A DNA stretch of 48,824 nt from Bacteroidales bacterium (GTDB lineage: Bacteria > Bacteroidota > Bacteroidia > Bacteroidales > Lentimicrobiaceae): contig JALHHH010000008.1 in assembly GCA_022837485.1 (NCBI GenBank), forward strand, positions 1 to 48,824, in the 5' to 3' direction. The notes beneath the pieces are model-generated. The model was not told where the DNA came from, ran no database searches, and saw only the letters and a program-made list of their open reading frames with translations. Below are positions 8,429 through 17,540 of this stretch, in pieces. Position 1 is the first letter of the stretch. Every line of letters starts with the position of its first letter. The position numbers were made by a program, and so were the translations under genes.

Positions 8429-8449
8429 AGATGTCATGACAAATTTTGA

Positions 8450-8479
8450 CAAATATACGACTTTTTTCTGCAAAGTCAA
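8450..8479 (-). promoter_or_regulatory. Promoter of the HTH-VWA unit
   Basis: The minus strand reads TTG (8477-8479), a 19-base spacer, then TATATTTG (8450-8457). The predicted transcript would start near 8444, so the regulator must start at 8437 or 8428. Confidence 0.6.
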
Positions 8480-8688
8480 TATTTGATTGATTTTTTTTGC
8501 AGGAATTCCCGGAAATCAAATCCCTTTTAATAAATAAGTTAAGTATTGTAAGCATTTCTTATTGGGTCTTTTCAGTGCTTTCTACAATTTGAGGAGTAGC
8601 GTTTCAATACATCGTATTTTTTTGTATATTTATATATTAATACGCTTACCTGTGCTGATTTTCCGCCATCAAACCTTTTTCTGAAAGC

Positions 8689-9381
8689 ATGGAATTGGCT
8701 CTGTTTTTTTTCGCTTTCGCAGTTACAGCCTTCGGATCGGTTGCGTATTTCGCGATTGTTTCACCGGGTTTTTCTGCAAGAGTTCTCGGACTCGAAATGG
8801 GGAAGCCCCGGCAAATATTCATGCAGCGTTTAACGGGGGCATTGATTTTCGGGATTCTGCCACTTCTGATTATTCGTCTTATAGATGCGGAGAGTATTGG
8901 CGATTTTGGATGGAATTTTCCGGGAAGTGCGACATTTTACTGGACAATGCTGCTCGCTGCAGTGGTTGTCCCGATTAATTATTTTAATTCATCCAAAGCA
9001 TCAAACCTTAAATTCTATCCTCAGATCAGGGAATGGAACTGGTCCGTTCGTCTGCTGATTCAAAGTGCCGTCAGCTGGATCATCTATCTGACGGCGTACG
9101 AATTTCTTTTCCGGGGGTTTTTATTTTTTGCCTCACTCGGCATTATGGGTTTGTGGCCTGCTGTTTTGCTTAACACGGCGATTTATTCCCTGGTACATTA
9201 TCCGAAAGGGCATACCGAGATGCTCGGCGCCATTCCCCTGGGCATCGTACTTTGCTATCTGACCTTTCTTACCGGAAATATCTGGGTTGCAGTTTTTACG
9301 CATGTAATTCTGGCCTTATCCAATGAGTGGTTTTCAATTCGGAAACATCCGGAAATGGTTATTAAAAACGTTTGGAAATGA
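8689..9381 (+). CDS. CPBP-family intramembrane glutamic protease-like protein
   Basis: A 230-residue polytopic membrane protein of the CAAX-protease/bacteriocin-processing (CPBP, Abi) family. The core motifs are YEFLFRGFLF (Glu138 and Arg142; the first Glu of the usual EExxxR is Tyr here), the His at about 170 in IYSLVHYPKG, and the His at 205 in AVFTHVILALSNEW. Six or more hydrophobic segments are visible. Bacterial members process membrane proteins or peptides, and substrates are mostly unknown. Its stop overlaps the start of the epimerase gene (ATGA), so the two are translationally coupled. Upstream 8480-8688 is AT-rich with no other gene. Confidence 0.85.
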   Translation: MELALFFFAFAVTAFGSVAYFAIVSPGFSARVLGLEMGKPRQIFMQRLTGALIFGILPLLIIRLIDAESIGDFGWNFPGSATFYWTMLLAAVVVPINYFNSSKASNLKFYPQIREWNWSVRLLIQSAVSWIIYLTAYEFLFRGFLFFASLGIMGLWPAVLLNTAIYSLVHYPKGHTEMLGAIPLGIVLCYLTFLTGNIWVAVFTHVILALSNEWFSIRKHPEMVIKNVWK

Positions 9382-10370
9382 AGGTTTTTGTTACCGGAGC
9401 AACCGGTTTTATCGGAAGTCATCTTGCGCTGAAGCTTGCGCGAAGCGGATATGAGGTTCATGCTCTTTACAGGGATGATGCCAAAGCAAAAGTTCTCAGG
9501 CATCCGGATATCCGTTTATTCAAAGGAGATATTCTGGATTACGGGAGCGTGGCCAAAGCAGTAAACGGATGTACAAACGTTTTTCATACAGCGGCATTCG
9601 CCAATGTCTGGCACAGGGATAGAATGCAGATCTACCGCTTGAATATGGAAGGTACGATGAATGTTTTCCGAGCCGGAATTTATGCCGGTGTTCAGCGGTT
9701 TGTAATTACTTCTACTGCCGGCGCACTGGGAGTATCGGATCATGTTGGCTGCTGCGATGAACAAACCCCCCGCCCGGAGAAATTTTTCATTGATTATGAA
9801 TGCTCAAAGGCTATTATGGAAAGTTCCATCAAGGCAATTACAGCGACCGGAGTTCAGGCGATAACGGTTTCTCCCACACGTGTTTACGGCCCGGGGGTAC
9901 TGAGCGACAGCAATGGGATAACCCGAATCATGCAAAAGTACATTGCCGGAAAATGGAGAGTTATTCCCGGCAATGGCGGCAGCATTGGAAACTACGTTTT
10001 TGTAGACGATGTTGTTGACGGTCATATCCGTGCTATGGAGAATGGCCTTCCGGGAGAACACTACATTCTTGGAGGATCAAATCTTACCTACGATGAGTTT
10101 TTTCGTCAGATTGCTGATGTGGCCGGGTTGAAGTATACAATGTTTCATGTTCCGGTACCAATTGCGGAAATGGCCGCATATGGAATGATGCTGATAACGG
10201 CCATTACAGGGAAACCACCGCTTATCACACCTGCTCTCGTCCGGAAATACAACCACCATTGGTGCGTTTCGAGTGAAAAAGCAGCTTCAAAGCTGAACTA
10301 TAATCCCGTCGATTTTAAAACGGGAGCAGCGGTAACGGTTGATTGGTTAAAAAGCAGATTTAAATCCTGA
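9378..10370 (+). CDS. NAD-dependent epimerase/dehydratase (extended SDR)
   Basis: A 330-residue Rossmann enzyme. The NAD-binding motif TGATGFIGS lies at residues 6-14 and the catalytic YECSK at 140-144. STAGALG carries the Ser/Thr of the triad, and PTRVYGPG is typical of extended SDRs. It resembles the dihydroflavonol reductase/HpnA-like group, acting on sugar nucleotides or hydroxylated lipids. A TTG start 6 bases upstream is possible, but the ATG at 9378 overlaps the CPBP stop and is preferred. The next SDR gene begins 5 bases after its stop. The substrate cannot be read from the sequence. Confidence 0.88.
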   Translation: MKVFVTGATGFIGSHLALKLARSGYEVHALYRDDAKAKVLRHPDIRLFKGDILDYGSVAKAVNGCTNVFHTAAFANVWHRDRMQIYRLNMEGTMNVFRAGIYAGVQRFVITSTAGALGVSDHVGCCDEQTPRPEKFFIDYECSKAIMESSIKAITATGVQAITVSPTRVYGPGVLSDSNGITRIMQKYIAGKWRVIPGNGGSIGNYVFVDDVVDGHIRAMENGLPGEHYILGGSNLTYDEFFRQIADVAGLKYTMFHVPVPIAEMAAYGMMLITAITGKPPLITPALVRKYNHHWCVSSEKAASKLNYNPVDFKTGAAVTVDWLKSRFKS

Positions 10371-10375
10371 CAGCT

Positions 10376-11185
10376 ATGAACCATACGCTGATTACCGGAG
10401 CCAGCTCCGGAATAGGGAAGGCCATCGCCTGGGAATGTGCCAAACGGGGTATGAACCTGATTCTGGTTTCTTTGCCCGGACAGGAGCTGGAAGCCGTCGC
10501 CAGGGATCTGGAAGTGCGATATGGGATTAAAACCAGATACTTTGAAACCGACCTCACCAAACCGGACTCCCCAATACACTTGTTTAATGAAACTCAGTCA
10601 GCAGGACTTGATGTAAATATTCTGATCAATAATGCCGGAGTTGCAGGAGCCTCCTATTTTGATGAGTCGTCGATAGAGTATATCGACGAACGAATTCAGT
10701 TGAATATCAGAGCCCTGGTTGTTTTAACACGACTTTACCTTCCGGTGCTTTGTAAACACGAGACCTCTCACATCCTCAACGTCAGCAGCCTGGCCGCTTT
10801 CTTTTTCATTCCATATAAGAGTGTTTATTCGGCAAGCAAGGCATTTGTGCTCAGTTTCAGCCGTTCGCTATCCGGCGAGGTTAAACACAGGGGAGTGCGG
10901 ATTTCTGTCGTATTTCCCAACGGAGTCCAGACAAACAGTAGTACGGGCTTGCGAATAAAGTCACACGGCCGGATTGGCCGCTGGACTCAAATCAGTGCAG
11001 ATAAAGTTGCACGGTGTGCGGTAGACGGAATGCTTAAAAACCGCTTTTACATCATCCCCGGGTTCGCCAGCCATTTATTACTTTTTCTGCGGATGATTCT
11101 TCCGGTACCAGTACAGCAACGACTGATTTCCAGAGAGTTTGTTAAAGAGGTGAGTGCAACATGCACTCATATCCGGACAGCCTGA
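10376..11185 (+). CDS. Short-chain dehydrogenase/reductase (classical SDR)
   Basis: A 269-residue NAD(P)-dependent oxidoreductase. The cofactor motif TGASSGIG is at 7-14, NNAG at 85-88, Ser in LNVSSLA at about 137, and the catalytic YSASK at 151-155. The C-terminal 40 residues are hydrophobic (HLLLFLRMILPVPVQQ), suggesting membrane association and a lipophilic substrate. It is the last gene of the CPBP-epimerase-SDR operon, with a 5-base gap from the epimerase. Family members of this type often reduce keto-lipids or steroid-like compounds, which is only an inference here. Confidence 0.88.
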   Translation: MNHTLITGASSGIGKAIAWECAKRGMNLILVSLPGQELEAVARDLEVRYGIKTRYFETDLTKPDSPIHLFNETQSAGLDVNILINNAGVAGASYFDESSIEYIDERIQLNIRALVVLTRLYLPVLCKHETSHILNVSSLAAFFFIPYKSVYSASKAFVLSFSRSLSGEVKHRGVRISVVFPNGVQTNSSTGLRIKSHGRIGRWTQISADKVARCAVDGMLKNRFYIIPGFASHLLLFLRMILPVPVQQRLISREFVKEVSATCTHIRTA

Positions 11186-11322
11186 TCGTTTTATAGCATG
11201 TTCTCAGCGATTTTTTTATGAAGATTTCTGTCCGTTACGCCGGGACTGGAGGAATTCCTTTTTCTTTTCACCCGGAGTATTGCTTCCGACGGGCTTTGTG
11301 CCGGACATATCCCGAATTGCTG

Positions 11323-11330
11323 TACCTTTG
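11323..11330 (+). promoter_or_regulatory. Putative -7 box for the DedA gene
   Basis: TACCTTTG lies 20 bases before the ATG at 11351. The nearest upstream TTTG (11295-11298) is 24 bases away, longer than usual. Confidence 0.45.
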
Positions 11331-11350
11331 CTGCTCAAAAAACTGTAGAT

Positions 11351-11995
11351 ATGCTTGAATCACTGCATTCGGTCATCGACTGGTACATGGCCAACATCAA
11401 CTATCTGACCATTATGCTGCTTATGGCTATCGAGGGCTCGTTCATTCCTTTTCCTTCGGAAGTCGTTATTCCGCCTGCAGCCTGGAAAGCTGCTCAGGGC
11501 GATCTGAATATTTTTATGGTTGTAATCACAGGTACTGTTGGGGCACTTATCGGATCACTGGTTAATTATTATATCTCCCTTTCCCTTGGCCGTAAACTTG
11601 TTTATGCTTTTGCCGATACGCGTCTGGCCCGACTGCTCCTCATCACACCGGAAAAAATTCAGCATGCCGAGAGTTATTTTGTTAAACACGGGAAAAGCTC
11701 CACATTTATTGGCCGGCTTGTTCCGGGTGTGCGTCAGCTGATCTCTATCCCTGCCGGACTAGCACGTATGCCGATCCGCGATTTTATCCTCTATACCTTC
11801 CTCGGTGCCGGAATCTGGAACGTGGTACTTGCTGCAATGGGCTATTTCCTCTATTCCCAGAAGGAAACGCTGGAACTTTATTACCACGAGCTTTCCTATG
11901 CCATGCTGGGACTTGGGATAATTTTCGTAGGATATCTGATCTATTCGGGAAGGCGCAAGAAACGTATTGCCGCCTCAAACAAATCGGCTTTGTAA
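11351..11995 (+). CDS. DedA-family membrane protein
   Basis: A 214-residue inner-membrane protein of the DedA/SNARE-associated (VTT) superfamily. Members recycle lipid carriers such as undecaprenyl phosphate and flip phospholipids, and are proton-motive-force dependent. Hallmarks are an early acidic membrane motif (AIEGSFIPFPSEVVIPPAAW) and GRLVPGVRQLISIPAGLARM in the second half, with conserved Arg and Gly. Four to five hydrophobic segments are visible. It has its own promoter box, separate from the upstream SDR gene (165-base gap). It converges with the thioesterase gene 19 bases later. Confidence 0.9.
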   Translation: MLESLHSVIDWYMANINYLTIMLLMAIEGSFIPFPSEVVIPPAAWKAAQGDLNIFMVVITGTVGALIGSLVNYYISLSLGRKLVYAFADTRLARLLLITPEKIQHAESYFVKHGKSSTFIGRLVPGVRQLISIPAGLARMPIRDFILYTFLGAGIWNVVLAAMGYFLYSQKETLELYYHELSYAMLGLGIIFVGYLIYSGRRKKRIAASNKSAL

Positions 11996-12014
11996 TTTTA
12001 TCCTTTTTTTTCCT

Positions 12015-12776
12015 TCAGAAGGTTATCCGGCCACGGAATGCGGTCAGGTTCCGGCTCTTGCTTAACCCCTCAAACGCAAAATTATTTTCCGATGTTTCGC
12101 AACGGAATATTTCTATCGTTTCTCCGGGTCTGATCTCCTTCAGGAAATTTATAGAGGCCGTTTTCGGATATCGACTTCGGTGAAATTCATGTGAAAATGT
12201 GTCCATCATCCAGTCAAAATACCTGGTAGTAGTTACATGCTGGTTGATGTCTAGGTCGAAGTAGGAAACCTTTAGCACAGATACAGCTTCACCCATTACC
12301 GGACCCAGTTTCTCCGGCCTGTCCGTTAGTGCATGCCGGTCTTTCAGCCGGAAAAACAGCGAAGGATCCTCCAGATCGATCAGTTTGCTGCGTTTTGTCT
12401 CCATATCCACCGTCAGCCAGCCCGATGTTGCCTTCGCAAGGGTGTGTTCACGATTGTCGCGAACGATAAAATCACGGATATAGAGCAGTTTATCTATGTC
12501 CTTTGGCCATGTCTCCACCTCTCCTGTTTGCATCCATCGCAGCGGGCCGGCGATTTCAACCGAGAAGCGGCTTAATACCCAGAAGAGTTTTTGCGGACGG
12601 AAATCGATGTAGCCAAATCCAAGCCGGTCGGCCGATTGTATGGATGACTGTATCAGCAGGTTGATTAGTGCGCTCAGTTTCGCCCTGCCGTACATATCGG
12701 TTTCGGCCGAAGTAATGGAAAACGGCATGGAAAGAATAAGTTCGCCGGCTTGCGTTGGAAGGTTCTGGTTCAGCAT
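12015..12776 (-). CDS. Acyl-ACP thioesterase (FatA-like)
   Basis: A 253-residue double hot-dog thioesterase that releases free fatty acids from acyl carrier protein. The C-terminal hot-dog has the catalytic signature DLDINQHVTTTRYFDW (Asn178 and His180), which matches the plant FatA/FatB and bacterial TesA-type acyl-ACP family. The N-terminal hot-dog includes SIQSADRLGFGY and WVLSRFSVEI. No signal peptide is present, so it is cytoplasmic. A hairpin at 12807-12846 separates it from the large upstream gene, so it probably has its own promoter in that gap, though I see no clear box. Confidence 0.9.
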   Translation of the reverse strand: MLNQNLPTQAGELILSMPFSITSAETDMYGRAKLSALINLLIQSSIQSADRLGFGYIDFRPQKLFWVLSRFSVEIAGPLRWMQTGEVETWPKDIDKLLYIRDFIVRDNREHTLAKATSGWLTVDMETKRSKLIDLEDPSLFFRLKDRHALTDRPEKLGPVMGEAVSVLKVSYFDLDINQHVTTTRYFDWMMDTFSHEFHRSRYPKTASINFLKEIRPGETIEIFRCETSENNFAFEGLSKSRNLTAFRGRITF

Positions 12777-12806
12777 GATGAAAAAGGATTCGGTGTCTCA
12801 GTTATC

Positions 12807-12846
12807 AAACCACAGCCCGGCTTGTTTGTCTCCCGGGCCGTGGTTT
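12807..12846 (-). terminator. Hairpin terminator after the BNR-propeller gene
   Basis: A 14-bp stem with one A-C mismatch, AAACCACAGCCCGG (12807-12820) with CCGGGCCGTGGTTT (12833-12846), and a 12-base loop. It begins 25 bases beyond the stop of the leftward gene at 12872. The minus-strand tail is weak (TTTGAT), and the plus-strand tail is T-rich, so it may work both ways. Confidence 0.7.
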
Positions 12847-12871
12847 TTTATTATACCGGTTTAATTCGCAA

Positions 12872-15800
12872 TTATTCCCATTCCGGCAATCTGCCCGGGG
12901 TCCATGGAACGCCGGCTTTCTCCATTTCGGTTTCCAGTGCAGGAATATCGACGGTTCCGATTTGTTTCAGTTTTGCGTGCAGAGGTGGAAACTCCTCGCG
13001 GATGATCTCATAACTCCTGCGCATAGTGGTGGTTGGTGCTGAGGTTGTTCCGTAGAAGGCATAGATGAGGTTGCCCATGCGCTCGTTGATGGAAACCGGA
13101 GCAGGAGGATTCTCTTCCCGGCTTGCCTTGGGTGTTTTGCCGTAGAAGCTGTAGCGGATATCGTCCATTTGCAGGGAAAGCTGATACATGTGTGACTTCA
13201 GTTCCGGTGAGGCTTCGGGCGTTTGGTGTACAGCCTGCATCATGATTGCGAGTTTGTCGGACAGCTCGTTCATGTAGCGCTGTGTACCCTGAACCACGCG
13301 GGTAAGGCTTGCCACCTCGCGCTGGAAGGCTACCAGTGCCCCGCGGTCGGGAGCCGGCAAGGTGGTGTTGTTAAGCGGAACGGCTTTGAATTCAACCGGA
13401 CCGGCAAGTTCACGGGTTTCGCCCCCGGCAACCATCGACAAAGAAACCCTGTAATTACCGGGCATTACAAATAAACCGGAGCCCCCGCTGCTGAACGGGT
13501 CGAATTTGCCGTCGCTCTTCCGCACAGGAGAGGTACTTGCATACCTGAGGTCCCAGGTAAGGCGGTTCATCCCCTTCGAAGGCCGCGAATACAAGCGGCG
13601 GATTACATTGCCCTCTTCATCGGTAACGGTAAACTTCAGGTAAGGTGCTATTTCAAGTTCTTCAGCCCTCAGCTCGGCTTCAGTGGGCTGGGGAATACGT
13701 TCGCCTTTTTTAAAAAGTTCCTTTTCTTTCTCCCTGCGGGTATCTTTCTTCGTTTTCGGAGTGTCTTTCAGCCAGTAAGTAAAAGTTGCCCCAAAGTCTG
13801 GATTTTTAGCTGCATAATAAGAGGACCCCTGCCCATATTTACCGCCAACTTCCACATACATAAGAGCATCCTTTACCGGGAACAGATGGGCTTCGCTTTC
13901 CATAACCGATTTGTTGATGGTGCGCAGGGGCGAATAGTTGTCGAGGATGTAAAACCCGCGTCCGAAGGTTGCCAATACCAGATCGCATTCCTTTTCCTGA
14001 ATGGCTATGTCGTACACGGCAATGGTAGGAATTCCGTTTTTCAGCTGTACCCATTGTTTGCCTCCGTCGATGGTGAAAAATACCCCGAACTCGGTTCCTG
14101 CAAACAAAAGATCCGGATTTACCGCATCCTGTGCAATGGTATGCACTGAGCCGTTTGCCGGAAGGTTTGAAGCGATGGATATCCAGGTACGGCCTTTGTC
14201 GGTACTACGCAGAAGGTATGGTTTGAAATCGTCGCGCTTCAGGTTGCTGAAGGCTGCAAACACGATGTTCTCGTCGAAGCGGGAAGCGAGAATATCGGAA
14301 ACGTAGGTGTATTCCGGTATTCCCGGAAAGTTTCCGGCTTTGCGCCAGTTTTGTGCATCTTCGCTGATCTGTATCAGGCCATCGTCGGTACCGGCATACA
14401 GCAGGTTTTCCTTTACCGGGGATTCGTCGAACGATACAATGGTACCGAACAGGGAAGTGGACACGTCTTTGGCAACGGCATCAATGCTCCAGTATTTGTC
14501 CATAACAGGCCAGGTGTTGCGGTCGGTACCGGTGGTGAGATCTTCCGAAATCACCTTCCAGGTGTCGCCGCGGTCGTCGCTGCGGAAGACCTTATTGGCA
14601 GCCGTATAAAGCCGGGTGGGAGAATGGCGGCTGATCATCAGCGGAGTATTCCAGTTCCATTTATACGTATCCTCACCCTTGCGTGGCTCCGGACGTATGT
14701 CGATGGCTTCCCCGCTCCTGCGGTCGTACCGGACCATATTGCCGTACTGGGCTTCTGCGTATACGATATCGGGATTGGTAGGATCGGAAGCCGTCCAGAA
14801 ACCATCGCCCCCGTTTGTAACAAACCATTCGTCGTTTACAACCCCGTAGCTGCTGGTGTTGCGCGAAGGACCACCCATGCTGTTGTTGTCCTGCGTACCT
14901 CCGTAAACATAGTAGAACGGTTCGGTGTTGTCGACGTTGACCCGGTAAAACTGCGTAACCGGCAGATTATTTTTAAAGTGGTACTCGTTGCCTCCGTCCC
15001 AGGTTTCATAAATACCTCCGTCGCCTCCGATCAGGAAATGGCTGGTGTTTGCCGGATCTATCCATAATGCGTGATCGTCTACATGGCGGTATTTCAGACT
15101 CAGGTTGTTCCAGGTTTTGCCTCCGTCGGGACTGACTTTGGAATAGGTATCCATGGAATAGATGATATCCACATTTTTCGGATCGCAATATATCTCGTTG
15201 TAATACTGTCCGCTGGCGTGGTAGCTGCTCATTTTTGTCCAGGAGGCGCCGCGGTCGGTGGAGCGGAAGAAGCCTCCCGATTCTCCGGCAGCTTCAATGA
15301 TGGCAAAGATATAATCGGGATTTACGGGAGATATTGCAATACCTATACCACCAACATCGCCCGAAGGAAGTCCGGAGGTCAGTTTTTCCCAGTTAGCTCC
15401 TGCATCCGTTGATTTCCAGATGGCCGATTCAGGTCCCCCGCCGATTTTGGTAAACACGTGTCTGCGCCGCTGTTCGGAGGTAGCGTAAAGCACGTCGGGA
15501 TTCCGTGGGTCCATGATTACGTTATTGACTCCGGTATGTTCACTGATATTCAGTACCTTATTCCATGTTTTGCCGCCATCGGTGGTTTTGTATAGTCCGC
15601 GTTCGCCGCCGGGGCCCCAGACCGATCCTTCAGCTGCAACATACACCACATCGGTGTTGCGCGGGTCGATGACAATCATACCTATCTGGCGCGACTCTTT
15701 AAGTCCCATGTTTTTCCATGATTTGCCTCCGTCGGTAGTTTTATATACGCCATCGCCGTAGCCAAGTGCCCGCTGATGATTGTTTTCCCCGGTTCCGGCC

Positions 15801-16216
15801 CAAACTACGTTCGGATTTTCCGGATCCATGGTCAGGCAGCCAATGGAGTAGGAACAGTAATTATCGAATACAGGCTCCCAGGTTGTTCCGGCATTCACCG
15901 TCTTCCAGATGTGACCCGATGAAACCGCTACATAGTATTCGGCAGAATTTTTCGGATTTACCGCGAAATCGCCGATACGTCCCGAACTAAAGGCCGGTCC
16001 GATCGACCTGAATTTTAATCCGCTGAAACTACCGGATTTCAGGCTGTCGGCTGACTGAGGGGAAGACTTTTTCTGTGCGAATCCGTCAACGCTGACCAAA
16101 AGACTGAAAAAAAGAAAAATCCCTGCAATTAACCATCTGGCGGGCATGATTATTGCACTAATTTTGCCTTTTGAAACAGGCGCACCGGATTTGCCGGTTG
16201 TTGTTGTATTTTTCAT
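12872..16216 (-). CDS. Secreted BNR/sortilin-type beta-propeller protein
   Basis: A 1114-residue exported protein. After a basic N-region comes a signal/membrane segment (about residues 27-47, ending DGFAQ); the Met at 24 (start 16147) is an alternative start. Residues 50-760 hold many Asp-box repeats of the SxDxGxTW type (for example TTDGGKSWKN and STDRGASWTK), the pattern of VPS10/sortilin and xyloglucanase-like propellers, probably two propellers. A beta-rich region (about 850-970) and a helical C-terminal domain follow. There is no T9SS tail. Often annotated as glycosyl hydrolase, but I see no glycosidase catalytic signature, so a binding or protein-interaction role is equally likely. Confidence 0.85.
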   Translation of the reverse strand: MKNTTTTGKSGAPVSKGKISAIIMPARWLIAGIFLFFSLLVSVDGFAQKKSSPQSADSLKSGSFSGLKFRSIGPAFSSGRIGDFAVNPKNSAEYYVAVSSGHIWKTVNAGTTWEPVFDNYCSYSIGCLTMDPENPNVVWAGTGENNHQRALGYGDGVYKTTDGGKSWKNMGLKESRQIGMIVIDPRNTDVVYVAAEGSVWGPGGERGLYKTTDGGKTWNKVLNISEHTGVNNVIMDPRNPDVLYATSEQRRRHVFTKIGGGPESAIWKSTDAGANWEKLTSGLPSGDVGGIGIAISPVNPDYIFAIIEAAGESGGFFRSTDRGASWTKMSSYHASGQYYNEIYCDPKNVDIIYSMDTYSKVSPDGGKTWNNLSLKYRHVDDHALWIDPANTSHFLIGGDGGIYETWDGGNEYHFKNNLPVTQFYRVNVDNTEPFYYVYGGTQDNNSMGGPSRNTSSYGVVNDEWFVTNGGDGFWTASDPTNPDIVYAEAQYGNMVRYDRRSGEAIDIRPEPRKGEDTYKWNWNTPLMISRHSPTRLYTAANKVFRSDDRGDTWKVISEDLTTGTDRNTWPVMDKYWSIDAVAKDVSTSLFGTIVSFDESPVKENLLYAGTDDGLIQISEDAQNWRKAGNFPGIPEYTYVSDILASRFDENIVFAAFSNLKRDDFKPYLLRSTDKGRTWISIASNLPANGSVHTIAQDAVNPDLLFAGTEFGVFFTIDGGKQWVQLKNGIPTIAVYDIAIQEKECDLVLATFGRGFYILDNYSPLRTINKSVMESEAHLFPVKDALMYVEVGGKYGQGSSYYAAKNPDFGATFTYWLKDTPKTKKDTRREKEKELFKKGERIPQPTEAELRAEELEIAPYLKFTVTDEEGNVIRRLYSRPSKGMNRLTWDLRYASTSPVRKSDGKFDPFSSGGSGLFVMPGNYRVSLSMVAGGETRELAGPVEFKAVPLNNTTLPAPDRGALVAFQREVASLTRVVQGTQRYMNELSDKLAIMMQAVHQTPEASPELKSHMYQLSLQMDDIRYSFYGKTPKASREENPPAPVSINERMGNLIYAFYGTTSAPTTTMRRSYEIIREEFPPLHAKLKQIGTVDIPALETEMEKAGVPWTPGRLPEWE

Positions 16217-16298
16217 GATATTAGGGTGTTATCACTGTTTTTCGATGAAATTTGCAGCACAGGAGGTGGCCATCGTACATAAAACCCGGGACGACAGT

Positions 16299-16306
16299 CA
16301 AAACTA
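16299..16306 (-). promoter_or_regulatory. Putative -7 box for the BNR-propeller gene
   Basis: The minus strand reads TAGTTTTG, about 82 bases before the start at 16216. No -33 element is evident. Confidence 0.35.
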
Positions 16307-16445
16307 AAAAGAATTATTGATTTTTTTACGATTGGCCCTGTGAAAGGAAATTCAGGCTGGTAAATTACAATTCCGATTAATCAACTCTTTTCTCCCCTTA
16401 CCGAATGAAACAAAATTACCGGGAGAAGAACCTAAATCGCAACGC

Positions 16446-17411
16446 ATGAAAACATTCTATCTGACGGCTTTCCTGCTGATGGTATCGGCCGCTTTCATTA
16501 ATGCTCAGGAGAACAGGCAAAACTCCTTTCTACAGTCGGAATTTGTAAAAAGTCCCGGAAACGGCACAGAATTTAGCCCAATAAATCGGGAAACCACATG
16601 CGATACCCTGCGATTTCCCCTTCAGGGTGAAATTACTTATTACTATCTGATGCCTCCACAAACGGGTTATGTTACCGGTAACAACAGTTTCGGGGATAAA
16701 GTTAAAGCGGAATATTTTTCCTCTTTTACCACCGGAAGTCACATTACCGGTATTGTTGCCGAATTTGCCGTTGCCGTAAACCGTACCAATCCCGACGTCA
16801 GGTTTGGTATCTGGGATAATAGCGGTGAGGGAGGAAAACCTGGCAATCTTCTTGCGGAAGCAAGCAAGCCGATGGCATCCATTGTTTTTGATGCACAGAA
16901 TGAAAAGGTAACCACCGTTATGTTACAGGAACCTTTGGCGGTGGAAGGCCCTTTCTATGTGGGAGTTATCCTTCCTGTGACAACCGGCGATACCGTTGCC
17001 CTATGGTGCCGCAAGCATGTGGTTGGTTACAACGGAACGGCATGGGATCAGTGGAGCGACGGAACATGGTTTGCCTTTAACGATCCTGAAAACTGGGGTA
17101 CTAACATCCAGACTACCATGACAATTCACCCTATCGTGTGCAAAACCACCGGCATTGAGCCTGATGTTGTTTCAGAAGCTTTTATAAGTCCGGTTTCCGG
17201 AATGGGAATAGTTAACGTTAATACCTGGAAAAGCTCTGAGCAGGTCGGTTTCAGGGTGTATTCATCCGGAGGCGCTCTTGTCTACTCCAGAATGTTTCCG
17301 GGTGCAGTAACCAGTTACAACGTGGATCTGAGTTTTCTTCCCAAAGGCATTTACGTTGTAAGGGTGAGCGATAAGGATCATACCTACAGTCAAAAGATCA
17401 TAATTCAATAG
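16446..17411 (+). CDS. Secreted protein with T9SS type A sorting domain
   Basis: A 321-residue cargo of the type IX secretion system. A signal peptide (residues 1-20, ending AFINAQ) is followed by a beta-rich region of about 200 residues with no enzyme motif I recognise (it includes VKAEYFSSFTTGSHITGIVAEF). The C-terminal sorting domain (about 245-321) has VYSSGGALVYSR, LSFLPKGIYVVRVSD and ends KIIIQ, the usual type A pattern. Stand-alone transcription unit between the leftward propeller gene and the usp gene. Likely cell-surface or released; function unknown. Confidence 0.85.
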   Translation: MKTFYLTAFLLMVSAAFINAQENRQNSFLQSEFVKSPGNGTEFSPINRETTCDTLRFPLQGEITYYYLMPPQTGYVTGNNSFGDKVKAEYFSSFTTGSHITGIVAEFAVAVNRTNPDVRFGIWDNSGEGGKPGNLLAEASKPMASIVFDAQNEKVTTVMLQEPLAVEGPFYVGVILPVTTGDTVALWCRKHVVGYNGTAWDQWSDGTWFAFNDPENWGTNIQTTMTIHPIVCKTTGIEPDVVSEAFISPVSGMGIVNVNTWKSSEQVGFRVYSSGGALVYSRMFPGAVTSYNVDLSFLPKGIYVVRVSDKDHTYSQKIIIQ

Positions 17412-17488
17412 AAATCTGCGGAATGCATTTTATCCTGCAGCAATAAATGCCGTGTTCCTAATTCCGTAATGGCTTGGGGTTGGCAGAC

Positions 17489-17519
17489 TTGCGTTTCGCC
17501 TTCGACTTTTGTATCTTTG
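17489..17519 (+). promoter_or_regulatory. Promoter of the universal stress protein gene
   Basis: TTG at 17489-17491, a 20-base spacer, then TATCTTTG at 17512-17519. The ATG follows 21 bases later at 17541. Confidence 0.65.
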
Positions 17520-17540
17520 TAATTGTCATATAAGAACATT

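Noticed and set aside
14351..15067. A 238-codon ORF antisense to the BNR-propeller gene
   Set aside because: Shadow of the repeated Asp-box coding sequence.
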